The notes: generated by a model not told the origin, from the letters alone. A DNA stretch of 64,000 nt from Hymenobacter norwichensis DSM 15439 (GCF_000420705.1 NZ_ATVL01000006.1:310001-374000), one strand, 5' to 3'; positions 45,880-56,495 are shown, counted from the stretch's first letter. Made by a program: numbers and translations.

Positions 45880-48800
45880 ATGGTCACACCTTTACCTTGG
45901 CGTTTTTCAACGCAAATTTTTCATGGTGCCCGCTACTTGCTGCTACTAGCCGTTTGGCTGTTGGCTGCCGGTGGCGCTTTGGCCCAAACGACTACCATCG
46001 GCTCGACAGCTGTACCGGTAGTAGCGCCGGCAACCAGTTCCTACTTGTACGGGCCCATTTACCGGTCGTCGGCTAGTTCCACCTTTGATTACTCTCGTTA
46101 CGCGCACCTCTACACTCCTGCGGAGTTGGGAGTGCCGACAGGAGCGGTTATCACGGAACTTGCTTGGTTGAAATCGGATGCTGGTACTCTGACCGGCAAC
46201 AACGTATTCAACGTGTTGCTTTCCAACACAACTACCACCGCGTTGGCAAATAGCACCAACTGGACTACGCTTTCTGCTGGTGCTACTTCGGTATACACTT
46301 CCACCACTCAGCAGATTACGGGGGCAGCCGGTACCTACTTCAGCGTAACGCTGACCCAGCCTTTCGTTTATAGCGGCGGCAACTTGCTGGTACTGCTCGA
46401 TCATCAGAAGCAAGGTACTGCATCAGGCGCTATCAATTTCGTAACCAACCCAGCCGCTGGCTTTGCTATTGGGTATTCCGATTCTGGCCCCATAACTGGC
46501 GGGCTGACTACAACGAGCTACGGTGACCGGCGGCCTACGCTGCGGATTACGTACGCTCCTGCCAGTGCATGTACTGCTCCCCCTACGGCCGGTACCGCAC
46601 TAGCTTCTGCTGGCTCAGTGTGCCCTGGTAGTTCGGTGGTTCTGACCTTGCAGGGCGCTACATTCGGTACGGGCCTAACGTATCAGTGGCAAGAATCTAC
46701 CAACGGCACCACCTACACCGACATCAGCGGTGCTACTGGCTTCACGTACACCACGCCCAACCTAACGGCTACGCGCTATTACCGTGCCCGCCTAACGTGC
46801 AGCGGCCAGTCGGCTACTTCCACGGCTGCGCAAGTAACCGTGGCCCAAGCAACGTACGCCACCTTGCCCGTTATCCAGAGCTTTGAAAACACCTGGGTGG
46901 ACATCTGCACCACCCGTGATGCGCCCAATGCCAACTGGCGTACCAACCCCACTACTGGCAATACCTCGTGGCGCCGCGACGATGACGGCGCCTCCGCCGG
47001 CTGGACCAGCCCTACTGTGGGCATCTACACGCCTACGGCTAGCCAAGGTAGCCGCTCGGCCCGGTTCCATAGCTACTATGCTGGTGCCGGTGGCGTAGGT
47101 AGCCTTGATTTGTATGTGAACCTGAGCACCGCTGGCGGTAAGCGCCTAGCTTTCGACTACATCAATACGGCTGGCAATGATTCGTTGCTGGTAACGGTGT
47201 CCAATGACGGCGGCGTTACGTTTGGCGCGCCTGTGTTACGGCTCGGCAACAGCGGTACGGTGGCCCAGGGGTTCCGGCCCCAGAGCGTAACCCTGACTGG
47301 TACGTCGGCTACCAGCGTTGTGCGCCTGACCGGCAAAGTAACTGGCACGTTCACTTCGGATATTGGTATAGATGATTTGCGGCTTGAGTCAGTGAACAGC
47401 TGCTTGTCGCCGTTGGCTCTGACTGCTACTGGCGCCACGGCTACTACCGCAATAGTATCGTGGACTAGCGCTGGCACGGGCACTTACACCGTGTTTTATG
47501 GTCCGGCTGGCTTCACGCCGGGTGGCACAGGCAGCCAGCAACTAGCGGCCACCGGTACCACGGCTACTATTACGGGCCTGACGGCCAGCACCAACTACGA
47601 GTTCTACGTACGGCAGAACTGCGGTGCCACCTCGTCGGGCAATGCCGGTCCGGTAGCGTTCCGCACCGACTGCCTGACGCCGCTTTACGCCGCGCTGCCC
47701 GTTGTTGAGAGCTTCGAGAATACCTGGCTTAGCCGCTGCAACACCAACGAAGTGCCCAGCAACAACTGGCGCAACACGCCCGCTACCGGCAATGCCTCCT
47801 GGCGCCGCGACGACGACGGCACCTCGGCCGGCTGGTCTAGCCCTACCTCGGGCACCTACACGCCAGCTGCCAGCCAAGGCAGCCGCTCGGCCCGGTTCCA
47901 CTCGTACTTGGCTACCGCGGGTAGCATCGGCACCCTCGATTTGTTTGTGAACCTGAGTGCCGCCGGCAGCAAGCGCCTGTCCTTCGACTACATCAATGTG
48001 AGTGGAGTGTCCGCCACCCGCGCCGACACGTTGACGGTGCATCTATCAACTGATGGGGGCGTAACTTTTGGGCCGGCGCTGCTGCGCTTGTTGCCTACGG
48101 GCGCGAGCAATGGTTGGTCCAGCCAAGCTATTATATTGAGCAGCACTTCGGCTACGGCCGTCGTGCGTTTCCGCGTCAATTCCGATTTCAGCCTCACCGA
48201 CGTAGGGCTGGATAACGTGCGGCTCGAGTCGGCGCTGGGTTGCTTGGCCCCCGTCAACCTGACCACTACCGGCACCACGGCAACTTCGGCAGTGGTATCG
48301 TGGCAGGGAACTGGTACCGGCACCTACACCGTGTTTTACGGAGCCCCTGGTTTCACGCCGGGCGGTACGGGCAGCCAACAGATTACGGGCCTCACGGCTA
48401 CTACCGCCACTATTTCGGGCCTGGCCGCCAGCACCAGCTACGAGTTTTATGTACGCCAAGACTGCGGCGGTTCCTCGTCGGCCAATGCAGGACCAGCTAC
48501 CTTCCGCACGGCCTGCCTGACGCCACTCTACGCTACGTTGCCCGTTATTGAGAGCTTCGAGAATACGTGGCTTAGCCGGTGCGACACGCGGGAAGTTCCT
48601 ACCAACAACTGGCGCAACACCCCCACCACCGGCGACAACTCGTGGCGCCGCGAAGATGATGGAGTAGGAGGAGCTTGGTCGAGCCCAACTTCTTGGAGCT
48701 ATACCCCATCGGGTAGCACTGGCTCGCACTCGGCCCGCTTCCACAGCGGCCAAGGGGCTAGCGGCACCATAGGTACCTTCGACCTATTCGTGAACCTGAG

Positions 48801-50775
48801 CCAGGCTGGCAACAAGCAGTTGTCCTTTGACTTCATCAACACCAGTGGCTCCGACTCGCTGACCGTTCATCTCTCCACCGACGGTGGCCTCACGTTCGGG
48901 CCAGCGCTGTTGCGCCTCGGCCAAAGCGGTAGCACCACGGCTGGCTTCAGCCAGCAGGCCCTCATCCTGAACAGCACTTCAGCTACGTCCGTCGTACGTT
49001 TCCGCGGCCGCGCCGACTTTGGCGTAACGGATATCGGCCTCGACAACATTCGTCTGGAATCGGCACTGGGCTGCCTGACACCGGTGAACTTGGCTGTTAC
49101 GAATACCACCACTACCTCGGCTACCGTAACGTGGCAAGGCACTGGTACGGGTTCGTACTCAATTCAATACGGCCCGGCGGGCTTCACGCCTGGCAGTGGT
49201 ACTACTCTGCCGAACGTAACTAGCCCGTATACCATCACGGGGCTGACACCGGGCACGCAGTACCAGTTCTATGTGCAGCAAACGTGCAGTGGCACGCAGT
49301 CGGGGTTGGCTGGTCCTATCAACTTCAATACCCGCATTGTGAACGACGAGCCGTGCGGCGCTATTACGCTGACTTTGGGCAGCGACTGTACGGCCCCGGT
49401 ACAAACCACCAACGACGGCGCTACCACCACTACGCCCAACGGCTATACCAACGGCGGCTCCGGCAACTGCGGTCCGTCGGGCCTGACTACGCCGCGCGAC
49501 GTGTGGTTCAAATTCCGTACGAACGCGGCTAACCGCGGCGCTACCGAGGTAACTCTGACTGTGACGGGGGCTCCGGCTAACGTGGTGCGCGTGTTCTCCG
49601 GCGCTTTATGCTCCGGCGCGCTGGTGCCAGTAACCGGTGGCTGCGCGGCGTCGGTATCGTCTACCTCACCGGCACCGGTGCTAAACCTGACGGGTCTGAC
49701 GCCAAGCACCGACTACTACGTGCAGGTTTCGGGCTACACCAACACAGCTACCCAAGGCAACTTCACTATGTGCGCTGTGGCTCCAAGCACTTGCCCAGTA
49801 CCTGTTGGGCCAGCTGCTACCACGCTCACCTCGACTACGGCTACGCTGAGCTGGTCGGTGAATTCGGCTACGCCAAGCGGCACGTATACAGTAGAGTATG
49901 GCGCACCGGGTTTTGTAGTAGGTAGCACGGCTGGTACCCGCCTCACGGGCATCACCGGCACTTCCACCACCATTACCGGCCTGACCTCTGATACGCAATA
50001 CTGCTTCTATGTGCGGCAGGAGTGCAACGCGGCCAGCGGCATCAGTGCCTTCACCGGCCCTACTTGCTTCCGTACGGCCCTCGGCCCAGCTGCCAATGAT
50101 GAGCCCTGCAACGCTACCGTTCTCACCGTAGGTGCTGCTGTAACGGCCAACAACATTGGCGCTACCACTACCACGCCAGCCGGCTACCAGAACCCTGGCT
50201 GCTCGACGGCCGGTGCACCCAGAGACGTCTGGTTCCGTTTCGTGGCTACGGCCACCACGGCCCAAGTGCGGGTAACGGGCAACCCAGCGGGCCAAGTACG
50301 CCTGTTCTCAGCGGCGGCGTGCGCAGGTCCGTTTGCGCCACTGGCGTGCCAGGCTAGCACGGGTCCTAACACGGCGGCCGGCTCAATGAACGCCAGCGGC
50401 CTGACCATCGGTACCACCTATTATGTGTCCGTGTCGGGTTATAGCTCCAGCGACTTCACGGGTAGCTTCACTATTCAGCTCCTGACGGTGCTTTCATCGG
50501 GCACGGGCCACTTGGCACAGGGCGAAGTGAACCTGTACCCCAACCCAAGCCACGATGGTACGCTGAACTTGGCTATTCGCGGCGCTGGCTCTGTGGGCAC
50601 GGTGCAGGCTGTGCTCTTCAACAGCCTCGGCCAGCAGGTATTCACTCAAGCGGTGGCTGTGCAGGCCGGCAATGCCGATAAGACGCTGCCCGTGCAGAAC
50701 CTCGCCAAAGGGTTGTACACGCTCCGCTTGCAGGTCGGCCAGACGATTATCACCCGCAAGGTGGTGCTCGAATAG
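45880..50775 (+). CDS. Giant secreted repeat protein with T9SS type A sorting domain (2)
   Basis: 1631 aa with a signal peptide (LLLLAVWLLAAGGALAQ). The N-terminal domain (to about 230) is followed by an Ig-like domain (230-325), then three alternations of a MAM/jelly-roll-like domain (about 328-505, 605-785, 883-1065; each with VIQSFENTW- or VIESFENTW-type starts, WRRDDDG and SARFHS) and an Fn3-like domain (TYTVFYGPAGFTPGGTGS). A repeat as in the previous gene (1155-1305), another Fn3-like domain (1310-1400), the NDEPCNATVLTVGAA repeat (1410-1535) and a type A sorting domain end the protein. Its C-terminal third is strongly similar to that of the 41012-45523 gene. Probably a secreted adhesin or glycan-binding protein. 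Confidence 0.9.
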   Translation: MVTPLPWRFSTQIFHGARYLLLLAVWLLAAGGALAQTTTIGSTAVPVVAPATSSYLYGPIYRSSASSTFDYSRYAHLYTPAELGVPTGAVITELAWLKSDAGTLTGNNVFNVLLSNTTTTALANSTNWTTLSAGATSVYTSTTQQITGAAGTYFSVTLTQPFVYSGGNLLVLLDHQKQGTASGAINFVTNPAAGFAIGYSDSGPITGGLTTTSYGDRRPTLRITYAPASACTAPPTAGTALASAGSVCPGSSVVLTLQGATFGTGLTYQWQESTNGTTYTDISGATGFTYTTPNLTATRYYRARLTCSGQSATSTAAQVTVAQATYATLPVIQSFENTWVDICTTRDAPNANWRTNPTTGNTSWRRDDDGASAGWTSPTVGIYTPTASQGSRSARFHSYYAGAGGVGSLDLYVNLSTAGGKRLAFDYINTAGNDSLLVTVSNDGGVTFGAPVLRLGNSGTVAQGFRPQSVTLTGTSATSVVRLTGKVTGTFTSDIGIDDLRLESVNSCLSPLALTATGATATTAIVSWTSAGTGTYTVFYGPAGFTPGGTGSQQLAATGTTATITGLTASTNYEFYVRQNCGATSSGNAGPVAFRTDCLTPLYAALPVVESFENTWLSRCNTNEVPSNNWRNTPATGNASWRRDDDGTSAGWSSPTSGTYTPAASQGSRSARFHSYLATAGSIGTLDLFVNLSAAGSKRLSFDYINVSGVSATRADTLTVHLSTDGGVTFGPALLRLLPTGASNGWSSQAIILSSTSATAVVRFRVNSDFSLTDVGLDNVRLESALGCLAPVNLTTTGTTATSAVVSWQGTGTGTYTVFYGAPGFTPGGTGSQQITGLTATTATISGLAASTSYEFYVRQDCGGSSSANAGPATFRTACLTPLYATLPVIESFENTWLSRCDTREVPTNNWRNTPTTGDNSWRREDDGVGGAWSSPTSWSYTPSGSTGSHSARFHSGQGASGTIGTFDLFVNLSQAGNKQLSFDFINTSGSDSLTVHLSTDGGLTFGPALLRLGQSGSTTAGFSQQALILNSTSATSVVRFRGRADFGVTDIGLDNIRLESALGCLTPVNLAVTNTTTTSATVTWQGTGTGSYSIQYGPAGFTPGSGTTLPNVTSPYTITGLTPGTQYQFYVQQTCSGTQSGLAGPINFNTRIVNDEPCGAITLTLGSDCTAPVQTTNDGATTTTPNGYTNGGSGNCGPSGLTTPRDVWFKFRTNAANRGATEVTLTVTGAPANVVRVFSGALCSGALVPVTGGCAASVSSTSPAPVLNLTGLTPSTDYYVQVSGYTNTATQGNFTMCAVAPSTCPVPVGPAATTLTSTTATLSWSVNSATPSGTYTVEYGAPGFVVGSTAGTRLTGITGTSTTITGLTSDTQYCFYVRQECNAASGISAFTGPTCFRTALGPAANDEPCNATVLTVGAAVTANNIGATTTTPAGYQNPGCSTAGAPRDVWFRFVATATTAQVRVTGNPAGQVRLFSAAACAGPFAPLACQASTGPNTAAGSMNASGLTIGTTYYVSVSGYSSSDFTGSFTIQLLTVLSSGTGHLAQGEVNLYPNPSHDGTLNLAIRGAGSVGTVQAVLFNSLGQQVFTQAVAVQAGNADKTLPVQNLAKGLYTLRLQVGQTIITRKVVLE

Positions 50776-50798
50776 CTTGGGCTACATTCGCAAACCTG

Positions 50799-50829
50799 AA
50801 AAGGGGAGGAGCTTTCCTCCCCTTTTTTT
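50799..50829 (+). terminator. Intrinsic terminator of the second giant gene
   Basis: AAAAGGGGAGGA / TCCTCCCCTTTT stem with a short loop and seven T residues. Confidence 0.92.
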
Positions 50830-50917
50830 GCGCCTTACTTTTTGCGTTAGCGGGGGTGTTGGAGCCTCGAAACCAACGGATGCCTTACATTTAGCTTGTT
50901 CCAGTTGCTACTTCTCT

Positions 50918-51574
50918 ATGAACACTCAACTAGCCACTCACTGGCACCAGCTTACCACCCCCTTGCTGGCCGATGCCGCCCGCCGCGACGCCATGCTGCA
51001 CCACTTGACGGCCGCCTACACGGCTTCGGGAAGGCACTACCACAATCTGCGCCACGTGGAGGTGCTATTGAACGCCGTGCAGCAGCAAGCTGATGCCGTG
51101 CAGGATATGCCGGTAGTACAGCTGGCCGTGTGGTTTCATGATGCGGTGTACAACGCCCTGCGCGACGACAATGAAACCCGTAGCGCCGAGCTGGCCCTGA
51201 CGTTTCTGGCGGAAACCACGCTACCCTTGGACCGGCAGCAGCGGGTTGCCTTTCTCATTGAGCGCACCAAGGATCACACCCAACCCCAACCGCCCGACGA
51301 CACCGACCTGCATCTGTTTTTGGATGCTGACCTCGGGATTCTGGGGGCTCCCGAAGCTACCTATTGGGAGTACGCCCAGCACGTACGGAAGGAATACCGC
51401 CTCGTGCCCGATATCCTGTACCGCCGTGGCCGCCGCAAAGTGCTGGAAAAATTGCTGCATACCTCCGTGCTCTACCAGACCGAAACCTACCGCACCCAAC
51501 TAGATGCCGCCGCCCGCCGCAACCTGCAAGCCGAACTGCACGCCTGGGAGCAGGAGGGGAAGCTACCTTCTTAG
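50918..51574 (+). CDS. HD-superfamily metal-dependent hydrolase
   Basis: 218 aa from the ATG at 50918 (MNTQLATHWHQLTTPLL); the frame extends upstream into the previous gene but the upstream part is not homologous-looking. The HD metal site is visible in RHYHNLRHVE (His), AVWFHDAVYN (His-Asp) and LDADLGILGA (distal Asp). Proteins of this predicted metal-dependent HD group are mostly of unknown substrate; nucleotide phosphohydrolase activity is plausible. Cytoplasmic. TACATTTA at about 50886-50893 resembles a -7 box, giving a short leader. Confidence 0.9.
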   Translation: MNTQLATHWHQLTTPLLADAARRDAMLHHLTAAYTASGRHYHNLRHVEVLLNAVQQQADAVQDMPVVQLAVWFHDAVYNALRDDNETRSAELALTFLAETTLPLDRQQRVAFLIERTKDHTQPQPPDDTDLHLFLDADLGILGAPEATYWEYAQHVRKEYRLVPDILYRRGRRKVLEKLLHTSVLYQTETYRTQLDAAARRNLQAELHAWEQEGKLPS

Positions 51575-51697
51575 CCTTATCCCCCAAGGCTAACAGCTAA
51601 TAGCACTTTCAAGCAGGGGTAGCCCCACGCTTGCAACGATTAGCGGCGCAACCCCATCCTTTCGGTCCGCCATTTCTTCACTCGTCATTCTCGTCTG

Positions 51698-54163
51698 ATG
51701 CGTTTTTACTCTTGCCTGAGCTTAGCTCTTCTTGGTTCAGCTTCTGCTTTTGCCCAAACTCCAACTGCCTCAACGGGTAGCCTGGCCCCGCTTACCGTTG
51801 AGAAAATCATGCGCGACCAGGCGCAGTGGTTGGGCACGGCGCCATCGAACATCTACTGGGCCGAGGATGGCAAGCAGATTTACTTCAACTGGAACCCCGA
51901 CAAAAACCGCCGCGACTCGCTCTACCAAGTAGCGCCGACTGGCGGCGCGCCGCGCAAGGTGGCTCTGGCGGCGCAGCGGAACCTACCAGCCAGTGAAGGC
52001 CAGTACGACACCAAATACACCTGCAAAGTGTACGAGCAGGACGGTGATATTTACCTGCTCGACCTGAAAACCCAGCGCCGTCGCCGCGTAACCAACACCG
52101 CCGAGCGGGAAACCGACCCGGCCTTCGCCCAAGGCGAAAAGCTGGTGGTGTACACTCGCGCCCAAAACCTCTATACCTGGGACCCTACCACCGGCGAAAC
52201 CACGCAGCGCACCGATTTTCGTCGCGGCAGCAAACCCGGCAGCCCCCTGCTCGACCAGTCGGAGAAGTACTTGCGGGCGCAGCAACTGGCCTTGTTTGAG
52301 GTGCTGCGGCAGCGCGACCAGGACCTGAAAGCGCGCGAACGGCAGCAGAAAGCTCTGGCCAAGCTACGCCCCAAAGCCATTTACCTGGGCCAGCAAACCG
52401 TGCGCGACCTGCAACTCAGCCCCGATGGCCGCTACGTAACCTACACGTTGGCGCAGGAGCCTACCACCACCAAGCCCACCGTGGTGCCCAGCTACGTGAC
52501 GGCCTCGGGCTTCACCGAAGATTTGAACTCGCGCACCAAAGTAGGCGGCCCCCAAACGGCATTTGAACTGGGCGTGTACGACGTGGCGCGGGATACCACC
52601 TTCGTGCTGGGCTACCGCGAATTGAAGGGCCTCGACGAACAACCAGCGTATCGCAAAGAGTACCAACTGCCCGCCAAAGCCCCGCAGCCCACCGATACCA
52701 CCAAAGCCAAAGCCGCTAAAAAGCAGAAGCCCGCCACCGAGCTACGCCGCGTGCGGCCGTACGGGCCGTTCTGGTCGCCGGACGGGCAGCGGGCCTTCCT
52801 GGTGATGCGCTCCGCCGACAACAAAGACCGGTGGATTGTCGCCCTGGACCCCACCACGCAGAAAATCAGCTTGCTCGATAGGCAACACGACGACGCTTGG
52901 ATCAACGGCCCCGGCATTGGCTACGACGAAGGCAACGTGGGCTGGCTTGATAACCGGCGCATCTGGTTCCAGAGTGAAGAAACCGGCTATTCTCACCTCT
53001 ACACCCTGGACGTGGTAGCCAACCAGAAAAAGGCGCTGACCAAAGGCAACTTCGAGATTCAGAAAGCCCAGCTCAGCCATGACCGGAAAACCTGGTACCT
53101 GACCGCCAACGCCAGCAGCCCCGGCGAGCAGCACTTCTACCACATGCCCGCCGACGGGGGGGCGCTCCGCCAGATTACCACCCGCCCGGGTGCCCACGAA
53201 GTCACGGTGTCGCCCGACGAGAAAACGCTGGCTGTGCGCTACAGCTACGCCAACAAGCCCTGGGAGCTGTACGTGCAGGATAACAAGCCCGGCGCCAAAC
53301 CGCGCCAACTCACCCATTCCACCACTCCCGAGTTTGAAAGCTACTCCTGGCGCGACCCGGAAATCGTGCAGATAAATGCGCGCGACGGAGCCACCGTGTA
53401 CGCTCGGCTGTACCGCCCGGCGTCGCCGCAGGCGCAGGGGCCGGCCGTTATTTTCGTGCACGGCGCCGGCTATTTGCAGAACGCCCACAAGTGGTGGAGC
53501 ACCTACTCGCGCGAGTACATGTTTCATAACCTGCTGGCCGACAAAGGGTACACTGTGCTGGATACCGACTACCGGGGCTCGGCGGGTTACGGCCGCGACG
53601 TGCGCACCGGCATCTACCGCTACATGGGCGGCAAAGACCTCACCGACCAAGTGGACGGCGCCAAGCTGCTTACCGATAAGTATGGCGTAAGTCCGCAGCG
53701 CATTGGTCTGTACGGCGGCAGCTACGGCGGCTTCATCACCCTGATGGCCATGTTCACGCAGCCCGACGTGTTTCGGGCCGGCGCCGCCCTGCGCTCCGTT
53801 ACGGACTGGGCCCACTACAACCACGGCTACACCGACAACATCCTCAATGAGCCCTACAACGACTCTTTGGCCTATGCCCGCTCGTCGCCCATCAACTACG
53901 CCAGCGGCCTAAAAGGCGCCCTGCTCATGTGCCACGGCATGGTGGATACCAACGTGCATTTTCAGGACATTGTGCGCCTTTCGCAGCGGCTCATCGAGCT
54001 GAAAAAGGAGAATTGGGAGCTAGCCGTGTACCCCGTGGAGGACCACGGCTTTGTGGAGCCTAGCTCCTGGACCGACGAATACCGCCGCATCCTGAAGCTG
54101 TTTGAAACCAACCTGAAAACGACGGGCCCGGCCTCAGCGGGCGGCAGTAGCGGCGGTAACTAG
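51698..54163 (+). CDS. S9-family prolyl oligopeptidase-like peptidase (DPP IV type)
   Basis: 821 aa with a signal peptide (LALLGSASAFAQ). An N-terminal beta-propeller (about 60-560, with WD-like FSPDGRYV-type blades such as LSPDGRYVTYTL and SPDEKTLAVRYSY) precedes the alpha/beta-hydrolase domain. The triad is visible: Ser675 in LYGGSYGGF, Asp750 in GMVDTNVHF and His783 in VEDHGFVEP. A Lys/Ala-rich insert (TTKAKAAKKQKPATE) lies near residue 340. It removes dipeptides or small peptides from extracytoplasmic oligopeptides, probably in the periplasm. The C-terminal Ala/Gly/Ser tail is low-complexity and no sorting domain is present. Confidence 0.95.
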   Translation: MRFYSCLSLALLGSASAFAQTPTASTGSLAPLTVEKIMRDQAQWLGTAPSNIYWAEDGKQIYFNWNPDKNRRDSLYQVAPTGGAPRKVALAAQRNLPASEGQYDTKYTCKVYEQDGDIYLLDLKTQRRRRVTNTAERETDPAFAQGEKLVVYTRAQNLYTWDPTTGETTQRTDFRRGSKPGSPLLDQSEKYLRAQQLALFEVLRQRDQDLKARERQQKALAKLRPKAIYLGQQTVRDLQLSPDGRYVTYTLAQEPTTTKPTVVPSYVTASGFTEDLNSRTKVGGPQTAFELGVYDVARDTTFVLGYRELKGLDEQPAYRKEYQLPAKAPQPTDTTKAKAAKKQKPATELRRVRPYGPFWSPDGQRAFLVMRSADNKDRWIVALDPTTQKISLLDRQHDDAWINGPGIGYDEGNVGWLDNRRIWFQSEETGYSHLYTLDVVANQKKALTKGNFEIQKAQLSHDRKTWYLTANASSPGEQHFYHMPADGGALRQITTRPGAHEVTVSPDEKTLAVRYSYANKPWELYVQDNKPGAKPRQLTHSTTPEFESYSWRDPEIVQINARDGATVYARLYRPASPQAQGPAVIFVHGAGYLQNAHKWWSTYSREYMFHNLLADKGYTVLDTDYRGSAGYGRDVRTGIYRYMGGKDLTDQVDGAKLLTDKYGVSPQRIGLYGGSYGGFITLMAMFTQPDVFRAGAALRSVTDWAHYNHGYTDNILNEPYNDSLAYARSSPINYASGLKGALLMCHGMVDTNVHFQDIVRLSQRLIELKKENWELAVYPVEDHGFVEPSSWTDEYRRILKLFETNLKTTGPASAGGSSGGN

Positions 54164-54554
54164 TCGGCAGACTGCCTAAACAAGGCCGCCAAGCTCAAAA
54201 GAACGCGGCCAACGAAGCTTGTAGTGGGTATAATAATTCAAATAGTGCCGCTGTTGCTATGCTTGAGTAGCGGCAGCGGCAAATTGCATTACGTCCGGTT
54301 AGGATAGGTTGCTGCCAAGACAAGCCAGGCAAACGCTTGCACTGGTTTTGCGCGAAGCTGGCGCATATTATACGCTGGTTTGCCGGCCTTTATTTAGAAG
54401 AAGCGAAAAGGATCAGACTTGAATATTGTGGGGTTTGAATAGCGTAAGCGGCTTTATATCAAGGATGTGAAATAAAAATAGATGGATTGCTATATGGGAG
54501 AGTGGATTGTTATTTGCGGTTCACCCATATAGTAAAATCTTATTCCACCTCTTC
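54164..54554. other. Intergenic region, nothing recognised
   Basis: About 390 nt between the S9 peptidase and the next surface-protein gene. The last ~150 nt are AT-rich and probably hold the downstream promoter. A 7-bp inverted repeat (GGCAAAC / GTTTGCC) spans about 54329-54384. No gene or structured RNA identified. Confidence 0.4.
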
Positions 54555-56321
54555 ATGAATAGAACCACTACCCGCCTTTTCACGCTTGCTCTCACCCTCG
54601 GCATCGGCAGCCTCCTCCGGCCGGCCGTTGCTCAAACCACCTACGTGCCGGCCGCCGTTACCGGCTACACTGCCGATGTAATTGCCAACGGCCAGGGCTC
54701 CGTCATCAGCTCTACCACCAACACCGTTGATAGGGGCAACTCCGATGTGCGCTGGTGCTTTGCCGACTCCACGTTCCGGACGCCGGCTGGTTTGCGGCCC
54801 ACCCGTGCGCTACCTCCCAGTGGCTTTTTCCGGAGTATTACCACGCCAGGCCTCACTTATCAGATGGGCCCCAGCGCCGGCAACAACTCCCTGCGTATTG
54901 ATGGGGCTGGCTCCGGCACGCTTACCCTCACCAACCCGCAGCCGTGCAGTGAGGTGATGGTGCTGGCCACCGAAGGTAACGGCAGCACTGCACCCAAAAC
55001 CTTCACCGTTACCTTCACCGACGGTACCAACCAGGTATTTCCCAGCATAGTAGTGCCCGACTGGTTTGGGGGCTCCATCACACCGGCTATTCTGGTGGGC
55101 AGCCGAGTGAACCGCGGCAACAACCCCGTGGATGGCATCGACAACCCCATCACCGACCCCCGGATTTATGAGGTGCGCCTGAACTTGGTCGTAGCCAACT
55201 ACAGCAAATCGGTGCAGAGCGTGAGCGTATCGAAAACCTCCACCGACCCGGTGCTGAACATTATGGGCATTAGCCTAGGCTCCAACTGCCTGGGCGTACC
55301 GGTTGGCGGCACGGCTACGGCCAGCCCGGCCAGTGTGTGCCCCAGCCAGCCCGTAGTGCTAGGCCTAACGGGTGCTACCGTGTCGGGTGGCATCACCTAC
55401 CAGTGGCAGGCTTCCACGGATGGCGGCACCACCTTCACTGACATTGCCGGTGCCACTACCAACCCCTATACGGTACGTCCTACTGTTACCACCCAGTACC
55501 GCGCCCGCCTTACTTGCCGGCTACAATCCACTAACTCCGCGGCCGTTACGGCCACGGTATTGCCCAACACGGCGGCCGTATCCTATGTTGCGCAGGGGGC
55601 AGCGGCCACGTTCTGCCAGTCGGGTACGGCACCGGTGTTGGTAGCCACTCCAGCCGGGGGACGCTTCAGCAGCACTACTGGGTTGGCCATTGATGCTGCT
55701 ACTGGCACCATCAACCTGGCTACTAGCACAGTGGGTACCTACACTGTGACGTATACCATTCCCACGCCGTGCCCGGCCACTGGCACTACCACGGTAACTA
55801 TTGCGCCACCTGCCACCGTGCTGAGCTACACGTGCCCACCCTTCTACAAAAATGGTCCTAATGCCGTGCCGACCATTACGCCAGCTACCGGTAGCCGCTT
55901 TTCAGCCCCAACCGGCCTCTCCATTGATGCTGCTACTGGCTTTGTCAATCTGGCCGCTTCCACGGTGGGTACCTATACCATAACCTACACCACGGCCAAT
56001 GGATGCGTGAGCACCAGCCGCTTTGAGGTAGGCAAAGAACGAATCATACCCAACGTTATTACGCCTAACGGTGACGGGCTTAATGATGTGCTGTTCGTGC
56101 CTATTCCCCGCTACAGTAACCTTCCGATTACTCCCTCACTAGACAATTTCCACTTTCAAGTATTCAATCGTTGGGGCCGGCGTGTATACAACAGCCATGA
56201 TCAAAGCGATACTTGGACTGCTGCCGAAGCCAGTGGTGGCATGTATTACTACCTGCTGGAATACACCAACTGCGCCGGCGTCCGCGAATCATATAAAAGC
56301 TGGCTGGAAGTGGTGAAGTAA
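54555..56321 (+). CDS. Secreted protein with T9SS type B (gliding-type) sorting domain
   Basis: 588 aa from the ATG at 54555 (MNRTTTRLFTLALTLG), the start that gives a normal signal peptide ending AVAQ. The N-terminal part (30-260) is a beta-rich domain. An Ig-like segment (QPVVLGLTGATVSGGITYQW..) follows, then two short repeats containing RFSSTTGLAIDAATGTINLA and RFSAPTGLSIDAATGFVNLA (about 365-480). The last ~90 residues (RIIPNVITPNGDGLNDVLF, FQVFNRWGRRVYNS, SGGMYYYLLEYTN) form a type B sorting domain. Function is probably surface display or adhesion. Confidence 0.88.
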   Translation: MNRTTTRLFTLALTLGIGSLLRPAVAQTTYVPAAVTGYTADVIANGQGSVISSTTNTVDRGNSDVRWCFADSTFRTPAGLRPTRALPPSGFFRSITTPGLTYQMGPSAGNNSLRIDGAGSGTLTLTNPQPCSEVMVLATEGNGSTAPKTFTVTFTDGTNQVFPSIVVPDWFGGSITPAILVGSRVNRGNNPVDGIDNPITDPRIYEVRLNLVVANYSKSVQSVSVSKTSTDPVLNIMGISLGSNCLGVPVGGTATASPASVCPSQPVVLGLTGATVSGGITYQWQASTDGGTTFTDIAGATTNPYTVRPTVTTQYRARLTCRLQSTNSAAVTATVLPNTAAVSYVAQGAAATFCQSGTAPVLVATPAGGRFSSTTGLAIDAATGTINLATSTVGTYTVTYTIPTPCPATGTTTVTIAPPATVLSYTCPPFYKNGPNAVPTITPATGSRFSAPTGLSIDAATGFVNLAASTVGTYTITYTTANGCVSTSRFEVGKERIIPNVITPNGDGLNDVLFVPIPRYSNLPITPSLDNFHFQVFNRWGRRVYNSHDQSDTWTAAEASGGMYYYLLEYTNCAGVRESYKSWLEVVK

Positions 56322-56346
56322 GCAGCCACCTAAAGCATCAATTTTC

Positions 56347-56392
56347 AACATAGAAAAGGTCCTCATCCATTGGTGAGGACCTTTTCTATGTT
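56347..56392. terminator. Long perfect-stem terminator
   Basis: Two perfectly complementary 19-nt arms (AACATAGAAAAGGTCCTCA and its complement) around an 8-nt loop, 25 nt after the stop at 56321. Usable from both sides. Confidence 0.85.
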
Positions 56393-56495
56393 GGTGGTAT
56401 TGTTTTCTAATAGAGCAACACTCCTAGTACTACCGTTTCGAAGTGGCAGCATCGGAGTCTGCATTGAGCCGATACCCTACCATTAGGCTCAGGCT

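Noticed and set aside
41012..50775. Possible CRISPR-like or satellite arrays suggested by repetitive DNA
   Set aside because: The repeats are long (hundreds of bp), in frame and protein-coding, without uniform spacers.
52742..53824. 360-codon minus-strand ORF opposite the S9 peptidase
   Set aside because: Antisense shadow of the catalytic domain coding region.
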